Assembly (NCBI GenBank): GCA_011051655.1
Contig: DRKS01000073.1
Location: forward strand, 1-52,564
Source: Sedimenticola sp.
GTDB lineage: Bacteria > Pseudomonadota > Gammaproteobacteria > Chromatiales > Chromatiaceae
Direction: 5' to 3'
Length of the DNA stretch: 52,564 nucleotides
Within the stretch, counting starts at the first letter, position 1. Each line of letters begins with the position of its first letter. Made by a program: the position numbers and the translations under genes. Below are positions 42,140 to 52,564 of the stretch, piece by piece. The notes beneath the pieces were generated by a model. That model saw only the letters and a program-made list of their open reading frames with translations. It did not search any database and was not told the DNA's origin.

Positions 42140-44698
42140 TTACAGGAGTTTCTTCAGCCGGTAGAGGGCGTCCAGGGCCTGGCGGGGGCTGAGGTCGTCG
42201 GGGTCGAGCCGTTCCAGGGCCTCGACGGCGGGGTGTTTATCGGGGGGGGGCGCCGCCGGGAACAGGGACATCTGCTCCGCCTGCCGGTCGGTGTGCTGCC
42301 GGGCGGCGTCTTCCAGCTCCCGCAGGCGCCCCCGGGCGCGGTCGATGATCTCCCGGGGCACCCCGGCCAGGGCCGCCACCTGCAGGCCGTAGCTCTGGTT
42401 GGCCGGCCCCTCCCGCACGGCGTGGAGAAAGACGATGGCGTCGCCGTGCTCCACCGCATCCAGGTGGACGTTGGCGATGCGGGGGTATTCCTCGGGCAAT
42501 GTGGTCAGCTCGAAATAGTGGGTGGCGAACAGGGTGAAGGCGCGAACGCGGGTGGCCAGCTCCACGGCGCAGGACCAGGCCAGGGACAGGCCGTCGAAGG
42601 TGCTGGTGCCGCGGCCGATCTCGTCCATCAGCACCAGGCTGCGGTCGGTGGCGTTGTGCAGGATGTTGGCGGTCTCCTCCATCTCCACCATGAAGGTGGA
42701 GCGCCCCCCCGCCAGGTCGTCCGAGGCGCCGATGCGGGAGAAGATGCGGTCGATGGGGCCGATCCTGGCGCTGGCCGCCGGCACATAGCTGCCGGCGCAG
42801 GCCATGAGCACGATCAGTGCGATCTGGCGCATGTAGGTGGATTTGCCGCCCATGTTGGGGCCGGTGATGATGAGGATGCGGCGCCGGTCGTCGAGGCGCA
42901 CGCCGTTGGCCACGAAGGGGCTGTCGCTCAGTTGCTCCACCACCGGGTGGCGGCCCTCCTCGATCACCAGCCCCGGCTCGTCCGTCAGCTGTGGGGGGCG
43001 CAGGTCCAGCCGCTGTGCCCGCTCCGCCAGGTTGCACAGCACATCCAGGGCGGCCAGGGCCCCGGCGCACTGCTGCAGGGCCGGGATGCGGGACTGCAGC
43101 CGTTCCAGCAGGTCCTCGTACAGGGCCTTCTCCCGGGCCAGGGAGCGTTCGCGGGCGCTGAGCACCTCGTCCTCGAACTTTTTCAGCTCCGGGGTGATGA
43201 AGCGTTCCGCCCCCTTCAGGGTCTGGCGGCGGATGTAGTCCGCCGGGGCCCGGTCCGACTGGCCGCGGCTGATCTCGATGTAGTAGCCGTGGACCCGGTT
43301 GTAGCTCACCTTGAGATTATTGATGCCGGTGCGCTGGCGTTCCCGGGTCTCCAGGTCCAGCAGGTACTGGTCGGCGTTGCGGGAGAGGCCGCGCAGCTCG
43401 TCCAGCTCGGCGTCGTAGCCCTCGGCCAGCACGCCGCCGTCGCGGATCAGCATGGGCGGGTTTTCGATAATGGCACGGCGCAGCAGCTCCACGACGCCGG
43501 GATGGGTGTCCGCCTCCCGGGCCAGGCGGGCCAGCAGGGGGGAGCCGAGCGGCTCCAGCAGGCCCTGGAGCGCGGGCAGGCGGGCCAGGGAGTCGCGCAG
43601 CACCGCCAAGTCCCGGGGCCGGGCGGATTTCAGCGCCACCCGGGCCAGGATGCGTTCGATGTCGCCAATGCCCCGGAGTTCGTCCTGCAGCCCCGCATGG
43701 GCCTGCCGTTCCAGCAGTTCGCCGATGGCGTCATGGCGTTCCCGCACCGCCTGGATGTCGCGCAGGGGACGGTTGATCCAGCGCCGCAGCATGCGGCTGC
43801 CCATGGCGGTGGCGGTGTGGTCCAGGATGCCCGCCAGGCTGTGCCGCGGCTGCCCGGAGAGGGAGCGGTCCAGCTCCAGGTTCCGCCGGGTGGCGGCGTC
43901 GATGATGATGGCGTCGTCCCGGCGTTCCGTGACCAGGCCGCGGATGTGGGGCAGGGCGCTCTGCTGGGTGTCCGCCACGTATTGCAACAGGCAGCCCGCG
44001 GCCGAGACGGCCAGGGGCTGGTCCGCGCAACCGAAACCGCCCAGGTCGCGGGTGCCGAACTGCTGGCTCAGCAGCCGCCGGGCGCTGTCCTGATCGAAAT
44101 GCCAGGCCGGGCGGCGGGTAATGCCGGGCCCGGCGGCGATCCCGGCGGGCAGGTTGTTTTCCTCCGCAATCAGCAGCTCCGCCGGGCGCAGCCGCTCCAG
44201 CTCGCCGGTGAGGGCCTCGGCGCCCGTCAACTGCTGCACCGTGAAACGGCCGCCGGCCAGATCCAGCACCGCCAGGCCGTAGTCTCCGTTCGCCTCATGC
44301 AGGGCTGCCAGCAGATTGTCCCGGCGCTCCTCCAGCAGCGCCTCGTCGGTGACCGTGCCGGGGGTGACGATACGCACCACCCTGCGTTCCACCGGCCCCT
44401 TGCTGGTCGCCGGATCCCCGATCTGTTCGCAGATGGCGACGGATTCCCCCAGCTTCACCAGCTTCGCCAGATAGGCCTCGGCCGAATGGTGGGGCACCCC
44501 CGCCATGGGAATGGGTTGGCCGGCGGACTTGCCCCGCTTGGTCAGGGTGATGTCCAGCAGCCGGGCGGCCCGCTCCGCATCCTCGTAGAACAGCTCGTAG
44601 AAATCCCCCATGCGGTAGAACACCAGCATGTGCGGGTACTCGGCCTTGATGCGCAGGTACTGCTGCATCATGGGGGTGTGTTGCGGGGCCTTGGTCAT
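42140..44698 (-). CDS. mutS: DNA mismatch repair protein MutS
   Basis: Recognises mismatches and recruits MutL. The product has 852 residues, matching the family (about 853). Features: [12 protein letters not shown] and [18 protein letters not shown] (mismatch-binding Phe-x-Glu), Walker [10 protein letters not shown], Walker B-like [16 protein letters not shown] and the sliding-clamp peptide QMSLFP near the end. The ATG at 44698 ([11 protein letters not shown]) fits the family; GTG at 44728 would add 10 residues. Neither has a clear ribosome-binding site. The 39-nt gap to pgsA shows nothing definite. Confidence 0.96.
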   Translation of the reverse strand: MTKAPQHTPMMQQYLRIKAEYPHMLVFYRMGDFYELFYEDAERAARLLDITLTKRGKSAGQPIPMAGVPHHSAEAYLAKLVKLGESVAICEQIGDPATSKGPVERRVVRIVTPGTVTDEALLEERRDNLLAALHEANGDYGLAVLDLAGGRFTVQQLTGAEALTGELERLRPAELLIAEENNLPAGIAAGPGITRRPAWHFDQDSARRLLSQQFGTRDLGGFGCADQPLAVSAAGCLLQYVADTQQSALPHIRGLVTERRDDAIIIDAATRRNLELDRSLSGQPRHSLAGILDHTATAMGSRMLRRWINRPLRDIQAVRERHDAIGELLERQAHAGLQDELRGIGDIERILARVALKSARPRDLAVLRDSLARLPALQGLLEPLGSPLLARLAREADTHPGVVELLRRAIIENPPMLIRDGGVLAEGYDAELDELRGLSRNADQYLLDLETRERQRTGINNLKVSYNRVHGYYIEISRGQSDRAPADYIRRQTLKGAERFITPELKKFEDEVLSARERSLAREKALYEDLLERLQSRIPALQQCAGALAALDVLCNLAERAQRLDLRPPQLTDEPGLVIEEGRHPVVEQLSDSPFVANGVRLDDRRRILIITGPNMGGKSTYMRQIALIVLMACAGSYVPAASARIGPIDRIFSRIGASDDLAGGRSTFMVEMEETANILHNATDRSLVLMDEIGRGTSTFDGLSLAWSCAVELATRVRAFTLFATHYFELTTLPEEYPRIANVHLDAVEHGDAIVFLHAVREGPANQSYGLQVAALAGVPREIIDRARGRLRELEDAARQHTDRQAEQMSLFPAAPPPDKHPAVEALERLDPDDLSPRQALDALYRLKKLL

Positions 44699-44806
44699 GG
44701 GGATGGCTGGCGGTTTTTCAGGGCGCACAGTTTAGCTGAATCCAGCGGGGGCGTCAGGCGGGTGGGGGCGTTGTATCTTGCCCGCCGATGATCGATACTC
44801 TGGCGC

Positions 44807-45298
44807 ATGGAGACAGACAGAGATCTCGACGCCATCGCCATGCGGGTGGGCGAGCGCTTGTTCGCGGCGGGCGTCGTCCTGGTCACGGCGGAATCCTGCA
44901 CCGGCGGCTGGGTGGCCAAGGTGCTGACGGATATCCCCGGCAGCAGCACCTGGTTCGAGCGCGGCTTCGTCACCTACACCAACGAGGCCAAGCAGGAGAT
45001 GCTGGGGGTGCGGGAGGAGACGCTGGAGGCCTTCGGCGCGGTCAGTGAAGAGACGGTGCGGGAAATGGCCGCGGGCGCCCTCGAACGCAGCCACGGCACC
45101 CTGGCCCTGGCCATCAGCGGCATCGCCGGACCGGGGGGCGCCACGCCGGACAAGCCGCGGGGCACTGTCTGTTTCGCCTGGGCGGGCAAGGGCGGCGGCG
45201 TCTGGTCCTGCCGCCAGCATTTCGAGGGGGACCGGGAGGCGGTGCGCCGCCAGGCCGTGGCCCTGACCTTGAACGAGGTGCTGGAATACCTTGCCTGA
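44807..45298 (+). CDS. pncC: Nicotinamide-nucleotide amidase (CinA C-terminal type)
   Basis: Deamidates nicotinamide mononucleotide in pyridine-nucleotide recycling. The product is 163 residues, a stand-alone CinA C-terminal domain with TAESCTGGWVAKVLTDIPGS and the family segment GFVTYTNEAKQEMLGV, then ISGIAGPGGATPDKPRGTV. A place just before recA is common. It is followed by thpR with an overlap. Confidence 0.93.
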   Translation: METDRDLDAIAMRVGERLFAAGVVLVTAESCTGGWVAKVLTDIPGSSTWFERGFVTYTNEAKQEMLGVREETLEAFGAVSEETVREMAAGALERSHGTLALAISGIAGPGGATPDKPRGTVCFAWAGKGGGVWSCRQHFEGDREAVRRQAVALTLNEVLEYLA

Positions 45299-45818
45299 GC
45301 AACGGTTGTTCTTCGCCCTCTGGCCGGCCCCGGACCTGGTCCCGGAAATCATCCGTATAAAGCAGGGCCTGCCGCCCCACGGCGGCCGTCCGCCTCATCC
45401 CGATGATCTGCATATGACCCTGGTCTTTCTCGGCGCCGCCGGGCCGGAAAGGCTGCCCTGCGTGGAGCGGGCCGCGGATGCGGTGGAGGCCGGGCCCTTC
45501 AGCCTTGAGCTGGACCGGATCGGCTACTGGCTCCGGCCCCGCATTCTATGGTTGGGGAGCTCGGAGACCCCCGGGCCCCTGGCCGGGCTGGTGGGGCAAC
45601 TCCAGGCCGGCCTGGCGGATTGCGGCTTCAGGCCGGAAAGGCGCCCCTTCAAACCCCATGTCACGCTGGCGCGCAAGGCCAGGCCCGTCCCGCCGGCGGC
45701 CCTGGAAAGCCCCCTGCAATGGCCGGTGCGGGAATTCGTGCTGGCCGGGTCCGGCCTGGCGGACGACCCTCCCCGCTACCGGGTGCTGAGACGCTGGGCC
45801 CTGGATGAGTCCCCGTGA
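45291..45818 (+). CDS. thpR: RNA 2',3'-cyclic phosphodiesterase (2H family)
   Basis: 2H-phosphoesterase once called 2'-5' RNA ligase; opens 2',3'-cyclic phosphates in RNA. The product has 175 residues with the two catalytic HxTx motifs HMTLVFLG and HVTLARK, about 85 residues apart. The start is TTG at 45291, overlapping the pncC stop by 8 nt. The cellular role is poorly understood. Confidence 0.9.
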   Translation: MPEQRLFFALWPAPDLVPEIIRIKQGLPPHGGRPPHPDDLHMTLVFLGAAGPERLPCVERAADAVEAGPFSLELDRIGYWLRPRILWLGSSETPGPLAGLVGQLQAGLADCGFRPERRPFKPHVTLARKARPVPPAALESPLQWPVREFVLAGSGLADDPPRYRVLRRWALDESP

Positions 45819-45959
45819 TTTGCAACGGAGCGCCGGACGGGCGGTTCCCCCCATGCGGCCTCATGACGCGGGCCTGCGGGTATGTGATAATCAGCGCTTT
45901 CATCTAATCAGGGGCGGGCGCATGGAAAAGGTCCGCCGCCGTTTTCCGGAGGGGACTGT

Positions 45960-46991
45960 ATGGACGAGAATCGTAAAAAGGCCTTGAGCGCGGCCCTGAG
46001 CCAGATCGAGAAGCAGTTTGGCAAGGGTTCCGTGATGCGCATGGGGGATGTGGGCGCCGTGCGCAACGTGGATGTGGTCTCCACCGGCTCCCTGGGTCTG
46101 GACATCGCTCTCGGCATTGGCGGCGTGCCCCGCGGGCGGGTGATCGAGATCTTCGGTCCCGAGTCCTCGGGCAAGACCACCCTGACGCTGCACGTGGTGG
46201 CCGAGGCCCAGAAGCTGGGCGGCACGGCCGCCTTCGTGGACGCCGAGCACGCCCTGGATCCGGGCTATGCGGAAAAGCTCGGCGTAAACATGAACGAGCT
46301 GCTGGTCTCCCAGCCGGATACCGGCGAGCAGGCGCTGGAGATTACCGACATGCTGGTGCGTTCCGGCGCCGTGGATGTGGTGGTGGTGGATTCGGTGGCC
46401 GCCCTGACGCCCAAGGCGGAGATCGAGGGCGAGATGGGCGACTCCCACATGGGGCTCCAGGCCCGGCTCATGTCCCAGGCCCTGCGCAAGCTCACCGGCA
46501 ACATCAAACGCTCCAACTGCATGGTCATTTTCATTAACCAGATCCGCATGAAAATCGGCGTCATGTTCGGCAATCCGGAGACCACCACCGGCGGTAACGC
46601 CCTCAAGTTCTATTCCTCCGTGCGCCTGGACATCCGCCGCACCGGCGCCATCAAGAAGGGCGACGAAGTGGTGGGCAACGAGACCCGGGTCAAGGTGGTC
46701 AAGAACAAGGTTGCCCCACCCTTCAAGCAGGCCAATTTCGAAATCCTCTACGGCGAGGGCATCTCCCGGGAAGGGGAGTTGATTGAGCTTGGAGTTAGGC
46801 ACGACCTGATCAACAAGTCCGGCGCCTGGTACAGCTACAACGGGGACCGCATCGGCCAGGGCAAGGAGAATGTGCGTAACTTCCTGAAGGAGAATGCGGA
46901 CATCGCGGCCGAGATCGAAGCGGCCATCCGGGCGGCGGCCTTTCCCAAGACGCCGGTGGAGGAGGCCGGGGGCGCGGAGGTGGAGGCCTGA
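45960..46991 (+). CDS. recA: Recombinase RecA
   Basis: Forms filaments on single-stranded DNA, drives strand exchange and triggers LexA self-cleavage. The product has 343 residues with Walker [10 protein letters not shown] (about residues 66-74), Walker [10 protein letters not shown] and loop segments including [25 protein letters not shown] lies upstream of the ATG. TGATAAT near 45888 could be a -10 box. No LexA box of the CTGT-N8-ACAG type is visible in 45819-45959. Confidence 0.98.
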   Translation: MDENRKKALSAALSQIEKQFGKGSVMRMGDVGAVRNVDVVSTGSLGLDIALGIGGVPRGRVIEIFGPESSGKTTLTLHVVAEAQKLGGTAAFVDAEHALDPGYAEKLGVNMNELLVSQPDTGEQALEITDMLVRSGAVDVVVVDSVAALTPKAEIEGEMGDSHMGLQARLMSQALRKLTGNIKRSNCMVIFINQIRMKIGVMFGNPETTTGGNALKFYSSVRLDIRRTGAIKKGDEVVGNETRVKVVKNKVAPPFKQANFEILYGEGISREGELIELGVRHDLINKSGAWYSYNGDRIGQGKENVRNFLKENADIAAEIEAAIRAAAFPKTPVEEAGGAEVEA

Positions 46992-47449
46992 GCACAGCCG
47001 CGGATCCGTCCCGGATCGAACAGGCCTCCCTGCGCCTGCTGGCCGCCCGCGAGCACTCCAGGGCCGAGCTGCGGCGCAAGCTGTGCGCCAAGTCGTTCGA
47101 TGGCGAGGCGGTGGACCAGGTCCTGGACAGGCTGGTCCGGCAGCGCCTGCTGAGTGACGAGCGTTTTGCCGGCCAATACCTGTCGTCGCGCCAGCGGCGG
47201 GGTTACGGGCCGGTGCGCATCCGCGCCGAGCTGCGGGAGCGGGGGGTCGACGAGGGGCTGATCGAGACCTGCCTGGGCGATCCCGAAGTGGCCTGGCTGA
47301 CCTCCCTGCGGCAGGCCCATGACAAAAAATTTGGTGCGCAACCCCCGGCCGATTTAAAGGAAAAGGCCCGGAGGGTGCGATTTCTTGAATACCGGGGTTT
47401 CAGCGGGGAGCAGATACGCGGCTTTTTCCGGGATACCTTTAACTTGTAA
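46988..47449 (+). CDS. recX: RecA regulator RecX, apparent CTG start
   Basis: Small protein that limits RecA filament growth. The product has 153 residues, made of three-helix repeats. The family N-terminus ([18 protein letters not shown]) is encoded from about 47030, yet there is no in-frame ATG, GTG or TTG between the upstream stop at 46877 and GTG 47111, which would cut off 41 residues. CTG at 46988 overlaps the recA TGA (CTGA), and GGAGG at 46976-46980 is 7 nt before it, so CTG is the likely start. The last residues (FNL) and the stop are encoded by heptamer repeat. Confidence 0.88.
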   Translation: MSTAADPSRIEQASLRLLAAREHSRAELRRKLCAKSFDGEAVDQVLDRLVRQRLLSDERFAGQYLSSRQRRGYGPVRIRAELRERGVDEGLIETCLGDPEVAWLTSLRQAHDKKFGAQPPADLKEKARRVRFLEYRGFSGEQIRGFFRDTFNL

Positions 47450-47467
47450 CTTGCACCTTGTAACTGA
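47440..47467. repeat. Heptamer repeat between recX and alaS
   Basis: Four 7-bp units, TAACTTG (47440), TAACTTG (47447), CACCTTG (47454) and TAACTGA (47461). The TAA that ends recX is the start of the second unit, and the array ends 4 nt before the alaS ATG, leaving no normal ribosome-binding site for alaS. Confidence 0.75.
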
Positions 47468-47471
47468 TGGT

Positions 47472-50102
<2,631 letters not shown>

Positions 50103-50184
50103 ACCCTTTGATCCCGGGGCGAATTAGTGTTTAATCTGCGCCCTTTGAAATAACATCGGTGTTTCCCCGAAAAGCTTTGCAGGC

Positions 50185-51399
50185 ATGGCGTTAATCGTCC
50201 AAAAATATGGCGGCACCTCCGTTGGCAGCATAGAGCGCATCGAGGCCGTTGCCGACAAGGTCAAGAAGGCCCGCGACGCCGGCGACGACATCATCGTGGT
50301 CGTGTCGGCCATGTCGGGGGAGACCAACCGGCTGGTCTCCCTGGCGCACGCAATCCAGGAACGCCCCAACCCCCGGGAACTGGACGTGCTGCTCTCCACC
50401 GGGGAACAGGTCACCATCGCCCTGCTCAGCATGGCGCTGGAAGAACGCGGTTGCCCCGCCCGCTCCTATACCGGCGGCCAGGTGCATATCCTGACCGACG
50501 GCGCCCACAACAAGGCCCGGATCCAGGATATCGACGATGCCCGGGTGCGCGCGGACCTGGAGGCGGGCCGGGTGGTGGTGATTGCGGGATTCCAGGGGGT
50601 GGACGAAAACGGCAACATCACAACCCTGGGGCGGGGCGGCTCCGATACCACCGCCGTCGCCATGGCCGCCGCCCTGAAGGCGGATGAATGCCAGATCTTT
50701 ACCGACGTGGACGGCGTCTACACCACCGACCCCCGGGTAGAGCCCCATGCGCGGCGGCTGGAGCGCATCACCTTCGAGGAAATGCTGGAAATGGCCAGCC
50801 TGGGATCCAAGGTGTTGCAGATCCGCGCGGTTGAATTCGCAGGCAAATACAATGTGCCCCTTCGCGTTCTCTCGAGCTTCGAAGAAGGCGAGGGCACCCT
50901 GATCAGCTTTGAGGACGAGGGTATGGAAGAAGCGAAAATCTCCGGCATCGCGTTCAACCGTGACGAGGCGAAACTGACCATCCTGGGCGTGCCCGACCAG
51001 CCCGGTGTGGCGCACAAGATCCTCGGCCCCATCGCCAACGCCAATATCGAAGTGGACATGATCGTGCAGAACATCGCCGAGGACACCACTACCGATTTTA
51101 CGTTCACCGTCCACCGCAACGACTATAAAAAGGCGCTGGATATCCTTCGGAATACCGCTGCGGAACTCAAGGCGAGAGAAGTGAGCGGCGACGATGCCAT
51201 CGTAAAGATCTCCCTGGTGGGCGTGGGCATGCGTTCGCATGCGGGTATCGCAAGCGCCATGTTCGAGGCGCTGGCCAAAGAGGGGATCAATATCCGCATG
51301 ATCTCCACCTCGGAAATCAAGATTTCCGTGGTGGTGGATGAAAAGTACCTTGAGCTTGGCGTGCGCGCCCTGCACGAGGCCTTTGGGCTGTCGGAATAG
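50185..51399 (+). CDS. lysC: Aspartate kinase, two ACT domains
   Basis: First step of lysine, threonine and methionine synthesis. The product has 404 residues: the kinase part begins MALIVQKYGGTSVGSIERIE, followed by LSTGEQVTIALLSMAL and GRGGSDTTAVAMAAAL, then two C-terminal ACT domains (about residues 265-400) for feedback control. The Pseudomonas order alaS-lysC-csrA is preserved. In this class an internal start often yields a separate beta subunit; I see no clear site for one. Confidence 0.96.
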   Translation: MALIVQKYGGTSVGSIERIEAVADKVKKARDAGDDIIVVVSAMSGETNRLVSLAHAIQERPNPRELDVLLSTGEQVTIALLSMALEERGCPARSYTGGQVHILTDGAHNKARIQDIDDARVRADLEAGRVVVIAGFQGVDENGNITTLGRGGSDTTAVAMAAALKADECQIFTDVDGVYTTDPRVEPHARRLERITFEEMLEMASLGSKVLQIRAVEFAGKYNVPLRVLSSFEEGEGTLISFEDEGMEEAKISGIAFNRDEAKLTILGVPDQPGVAHKILGPIANANIEVDMIVQNIAEDTTTDFTFTVHRNDYKKALDILRNTAAELKAREVSGDDAIVKISLVGVGMRSHAGIASAMFEALAKEGINIRMISTSEIKISVVVDEKYLELGVRALHEAFGLSE

Positions 51400-51441
51400 C
51401 CAATATTTCGTCGTTTGATCGCGCTCAGGAGGTAAATTCCC

Positions 51442-51470
51442 TTTGGAAAACACAAAGGGGCTGGTAGAAT
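51442..51470 (+). promoter_or_regulatory. Sigma-70 promoter upstream of csrA
   Basis: TTTGGA (51442-51447) and TAGAAT (51465-51470) are 17 nt apart. Transcription would start near 51478, giving a leader of about 140 nt. CCTTTG and CAAAGG (51440-51458) also form an inverted repeat here. Confidence 0.5.
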
Positions 51471-51546
51471 CGGACGCTGCCTTGCGCTGTCGATGTTATC
51501 GTTAAGTCAAGAGGCTTGGTTGGTGGCGTTCACTCCCGTAAGGGGC

Positions 51547-51609
51547 GGACAGGAAGTCAGGGCCCCGAATTGGATGGTCGCTGTGTTACATTCAAGAATA
51601 AGGCAGGGA
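51547..51609 (+). promoter_or_regulatory. csrA leader with GGA motifs, possible CsrA autoregulation
   Basis: The leader has GGA at 51547, 51552 (within ACAGGAAG), 51572 and 51607. The last is part of the GGGAG ribosome-binding site, 10-11 nt before the ATG. In Escherichia coli CsrA represses its own mRNA through such sites; the same is likely here. Confidence 0.5.
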
Positions 51610-51620
51610 GATATTTAAAG

Positions 51621-51818
51621 ATGTTGATTCTAACTCGCCGCGTAGGCGAAACACTGATGATTGGCGATGAGGTGACCGTGACGGTGCTTGGTGTAAAGGG
51701 AAACCAAGTGCGGATCGGGGTAAACGCACCTCGAGACATAACAGTGCACCGCGAGGAAATCTACGAGCGGATCAAACGGGAACAAGCCCAGCAGCAAGCT
51801 GAGGGTGGAGAAGAATAG
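51621..51818 (+). CDS. csrA: Carbon storage regulator CsrA/RsmA
   Basis: Dimeric RNA-binding regulator that blocks or stabilises target mRNAs at GGA motifs. The product has 65 residues: [20 protein letters not shown], with Leu4 and Arg7, then [20 protein letters not shown] with Arg in the conserved RNA-binding place. The ATG at 51621 gives the invariant family N-terminus; longer in-frame starts are rejected. A stem-loop follows the gene. Confidence 0.98.
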   Translation: MLILTRRVGETLMIGDEVTVTVLGVKGNQVRIGVNAPRDITVHREEIYERIKREQAQQQAEGGEE

Positions 51819-51829
51819 TCTGTGTCCAG

Positions 51830-51853
51830 GCGGGGTTTGCGCAAGCACCCCGC
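51830..51853 (+). terminator. Stem-loop after csrA
   Basis: GCGGGGT (51830-51836) pairs with ACCCCGC (51847-51853) around a 10-nt loop. No T-run follows, so it may be a weak terminator or an RNA-stabilising end. Confidence 0.45.
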
Positions 51854-51877
51854 TCATACCACGGGTTTTGATCTAAG

Positions 51878-52004
51878 GAGAGATGACCGAACGGCTGACA
51901 TTGCTCCGGGTGATTATGCCAGCCGTAAGCCGGCCCCTGGGGGCCATGGGGAAGTCTGGAGCAATCGCCCTCTGCAATGGGCCTGTGGCCCATGCAGGGG
52001 GCGC
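51878..52004 (+). other. Structured spacer between csrA and tRNA-Ser with tRNA-like start
   Basis: GGAGAGATGACCGAACGGCTGA (51878 onward) matches the first 22 nt of the adjacent tRNA-Ser at all but three or four positions, then diverges. Next, ATTGCTCC (51900-51907) pairs with GGAGCAAT (51958-51965) and encloses GC-rich inner pairs. A second long hairpin, GCCCTCTGCA with TGCAGGGGGC plus inner GGGCC/GGCCC, covers 51967-52003. This could be a decayed tRNA-Ser copy or a distinct structured RNA. No protein gene is supported. Confidence 0.5.
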
Positions 52005-52019
52005 GTAAGAATAGTTGCT

Positions 52020-52110
52020 GGAGAGATGGCCGAGTGGCTGAAGGCGCTCCCCTGCTAAGGGAGTATGGGTTAAAAGCCCATCGAGGGTTCGAATCCCTCT
52101 CTCTCCGCCA
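52020..52110 (+). tRNA. tRNA-Ser (GCT)
   Basis: A 91-nt cloverleaf with acceptor stem GGAGAGA/TCTCTCC, anticodon GCT in CTGCTAA, a long variable arm (TATGGGTTAAAAGCCCAT), T-arm GAGGGTTCGAATCCCTC and encoded CCA. The place downstream of csrA and before tRNA-Arg matches serV-argV in Escherichia coli. Confidence 0.97.
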
Positions 52111-52292
52111 TCTTCTTTAAAAGGGGTTGGTTTTCAGCCCCTTTTAAAGAAGATTCGCTGTCGAAGAGATATAGGGATGAGAACCCGAAAAGAGGGTTCG
52201 ACGCAATCGCCGGGAGCGATTGTGAACGTGCGGAGCACGGCCCCGAAGGGGCGCAGGGTAGGATGCCCGGAGTAATCCCTCTCTCTCCGCCA
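52092..52292 (+). repeat. rtT-like repeat: tRNA-Ser(GCT) tail duplicated at 182 bp
   Basis: The last 19 nt of the tRNA (AATCCCTCTCTCTCCGCCA, 52092-52110) recur exactly at 52274-52292. Between the copies lie the hairpin at 52111, then GATGAGA (52176) and GGTTCGAC (52195) as in the element at 30234, and CCCCGAAGGGGCG (near 52241), which matches CCCCGCAGGGGTG there. Here the hairpin is not duplicated after the second copy. Confidence 0.83.
52111..52153 (+). terminator. Long hairpin directly after tRNA-Ser(GCT)
   Basis: A perfect 16-bp stem formed by 52111-52126 and 52138-52153 with an 11-nt loop, starting at the base after CCA. The stem is A/T-rich at its foot and GGGG/CCCC near the loop. The T-run on the outgoing side is short, so termination may be partial. 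Confidence 0.7.
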
Positions 52293-52347
52293 TATTGGGG
52301 CAGCCTCGAGTTTCTGTTCACGAGTAGCGAGTCCAATCAAAAAGGCC

Positions 52348-52377
52348 TTGAAAAATCAGCTGTTGACCGGCTATAGT
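52348..52377 (+). promoter_or_regulatory. Promoter of tRNA-Arg
   Basis: TTGAAA (52348-52353) and TATAGT (52372-52377) are 18 nt apart and are followed by CGCATCCC, a GC-rich discriminator typical of promoters under stringent control. Transcription would start near 52384, giving a 60-nt 5' leader. Confidence 0.7.
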
Positions 52378-52446
52378 CGCATCCCTTGCTTCAGGTGATG
52401 GATGCGGATTTACCAATAACGCGCACATCAGAAATCACAGTTATAA

Positions 52447-52523
52447 GCGCCCGTAGCTCAGCTGGATAGAGTACCTGGCTACGAACCAGGTGGTCGGAGG
52501 TTCGAATCCTTCCGGGCGCGCCA
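52447..52523 (+). tRNA. tRNA-Arg (ACG)
   Basis: A 77-nt cloverleaf with acceptor stem GCGCCCG/CGGGCGC, D-arm AGCTCAGCTGGATAGAGT, anticodon ACG in CTACGAA, T-arm GGAGGTTCGAATCCTTC and encoded CCA. The A at position 34 is normally converted to inosine by TadA so that CGU, CGC and CGA are read. Confidence 0.97.
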
Positions 52524-52561
52524 CCCATGAAAAAGCCCGCGTAAGCGGGCTTTTTCATGGG
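52524..52561 (+). terminator. Terminator of tRNA-Arg
   Basis: A perfect 17-bp stem formed by 52524-52540 and 52545-52561 with loop GTAA; core AAAAAGCCCGC/GCGGGCTTTTT. It starts at the base after CCA. Confidence 0.93.
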
Positions 52562-52564
52562 TGG

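Noticed and set aside
42104-44791. Long plus-strand open frame (895 codons) opposite mutS
   Set aside because: Mirror of mutS coding sequence; Gly/Val/Gln-rich product without domains.
45819-45959. LexA-controlled promoter for recA
   Set aside because: Looked for CTGT-N8-ACAG; no match seen. A divergent box type cannot be excluded.
52070-52336. Minus-strand ORF across tRNA-Ser(GCT) ending EREGFEPS-like
   Set aside because: A common false ORF made by reading tRNA-Ser genes on the opposite strand.

Overview
The window looks like one contiguous piece of a GC-rich gammaproteobacterial chromosome. Several gene orders typical of that class support this: pepA-holC opposite lptFG, the fliLMNOPQR-flhBAFG-fliA-cheYZAB-motCD-parC-parP-cheW run of Pseudomonas and Vibrio, uvrY-uvrC-pgsA, and recA-recX-alaS-lysC-csrA-tRNA-Ser-tRNA-Arg. 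The lineage may be a Chromatiales-like sulfur or methane group, but this cannot be fixed from sequence alone.

Layout. 1-4368: holC and pepA (minus strand) diverge from lptFG. 4369-6207: a PilZ protein and a UMF1-type MFS transporter. 6337-25533: a flagellar and chemotaxis superoperon that opens with a near-perfect sigma-54 promoter before fliL. It covers the C-ring (fliLMN), the export gate (fliOPQR, flhBA), polar placement and number (flhF, flhG), sigma-28 (fliA), CheYZAB, a second stator pair (motCD), the polar array anchors ParC and ParP, CheW, an overlooked 57-residue ORF and a DUF2802 protein. 25594-29965: housekeeping genes (pabB, crcB, DUF190, serS, a small membrane protein, a Bax-inhibitor-1 family protein). 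30162-30483: tRNA-Ser(TGA) followed by a duplicated tRNA tail and terminator. 30864-37792: an accessory block with a FecR-TPR-beta-barrel fusion, a small six-cysteine protein, a CHASE2 class III nucleotide cyclase and a CRP-family regulator. 37793-38306: a gene-poor stretch that holds a very strong candidate CsrB/RsmZ-type RNA with a CRP-like site before it. 38307-42100: uvrY, a family 5 uracil-DNA glycosylase, uvrC and pgsA. 42140-44698: mutS (minus). 44807-51818: pncC, thpR, recA, recX, alaS, lysC, csrA. 51819-52564: a structured spacer, tRNA-Ser(GCT) with a second rtT-like tail repeat, and tRNA-Arg(ACG).

How it fits together. The window carries most of a Csr circuit: csrA, the response regulator UvrY/GacA, and next to uvrY an RNA-like segment with about 16 GGA motifs, six of them in a perfect 12-nt array. 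A TGTGA-N6-TCACG site lies just before that array. The CRP-family gene immediately upstream has CRP-type DNA-contact residues, and a cyclase gene precedes it. This suggests a local path: envelope signal (CHASE2, perhaps with the FecR-TPR-barrel protein) to cyclic nucleotide to CRP to CsrB-like RNA to CsrA. This is inference. The other distinctive features are heptameric (7-bp) repeat arrays in five spacers, two ~182-bp rtT-like repeats behind both tRNA-Ser genes, a recX that apparently starts at CTG inside the recA stop codon, and a duplicated short motif in CheA next to parC and parP.
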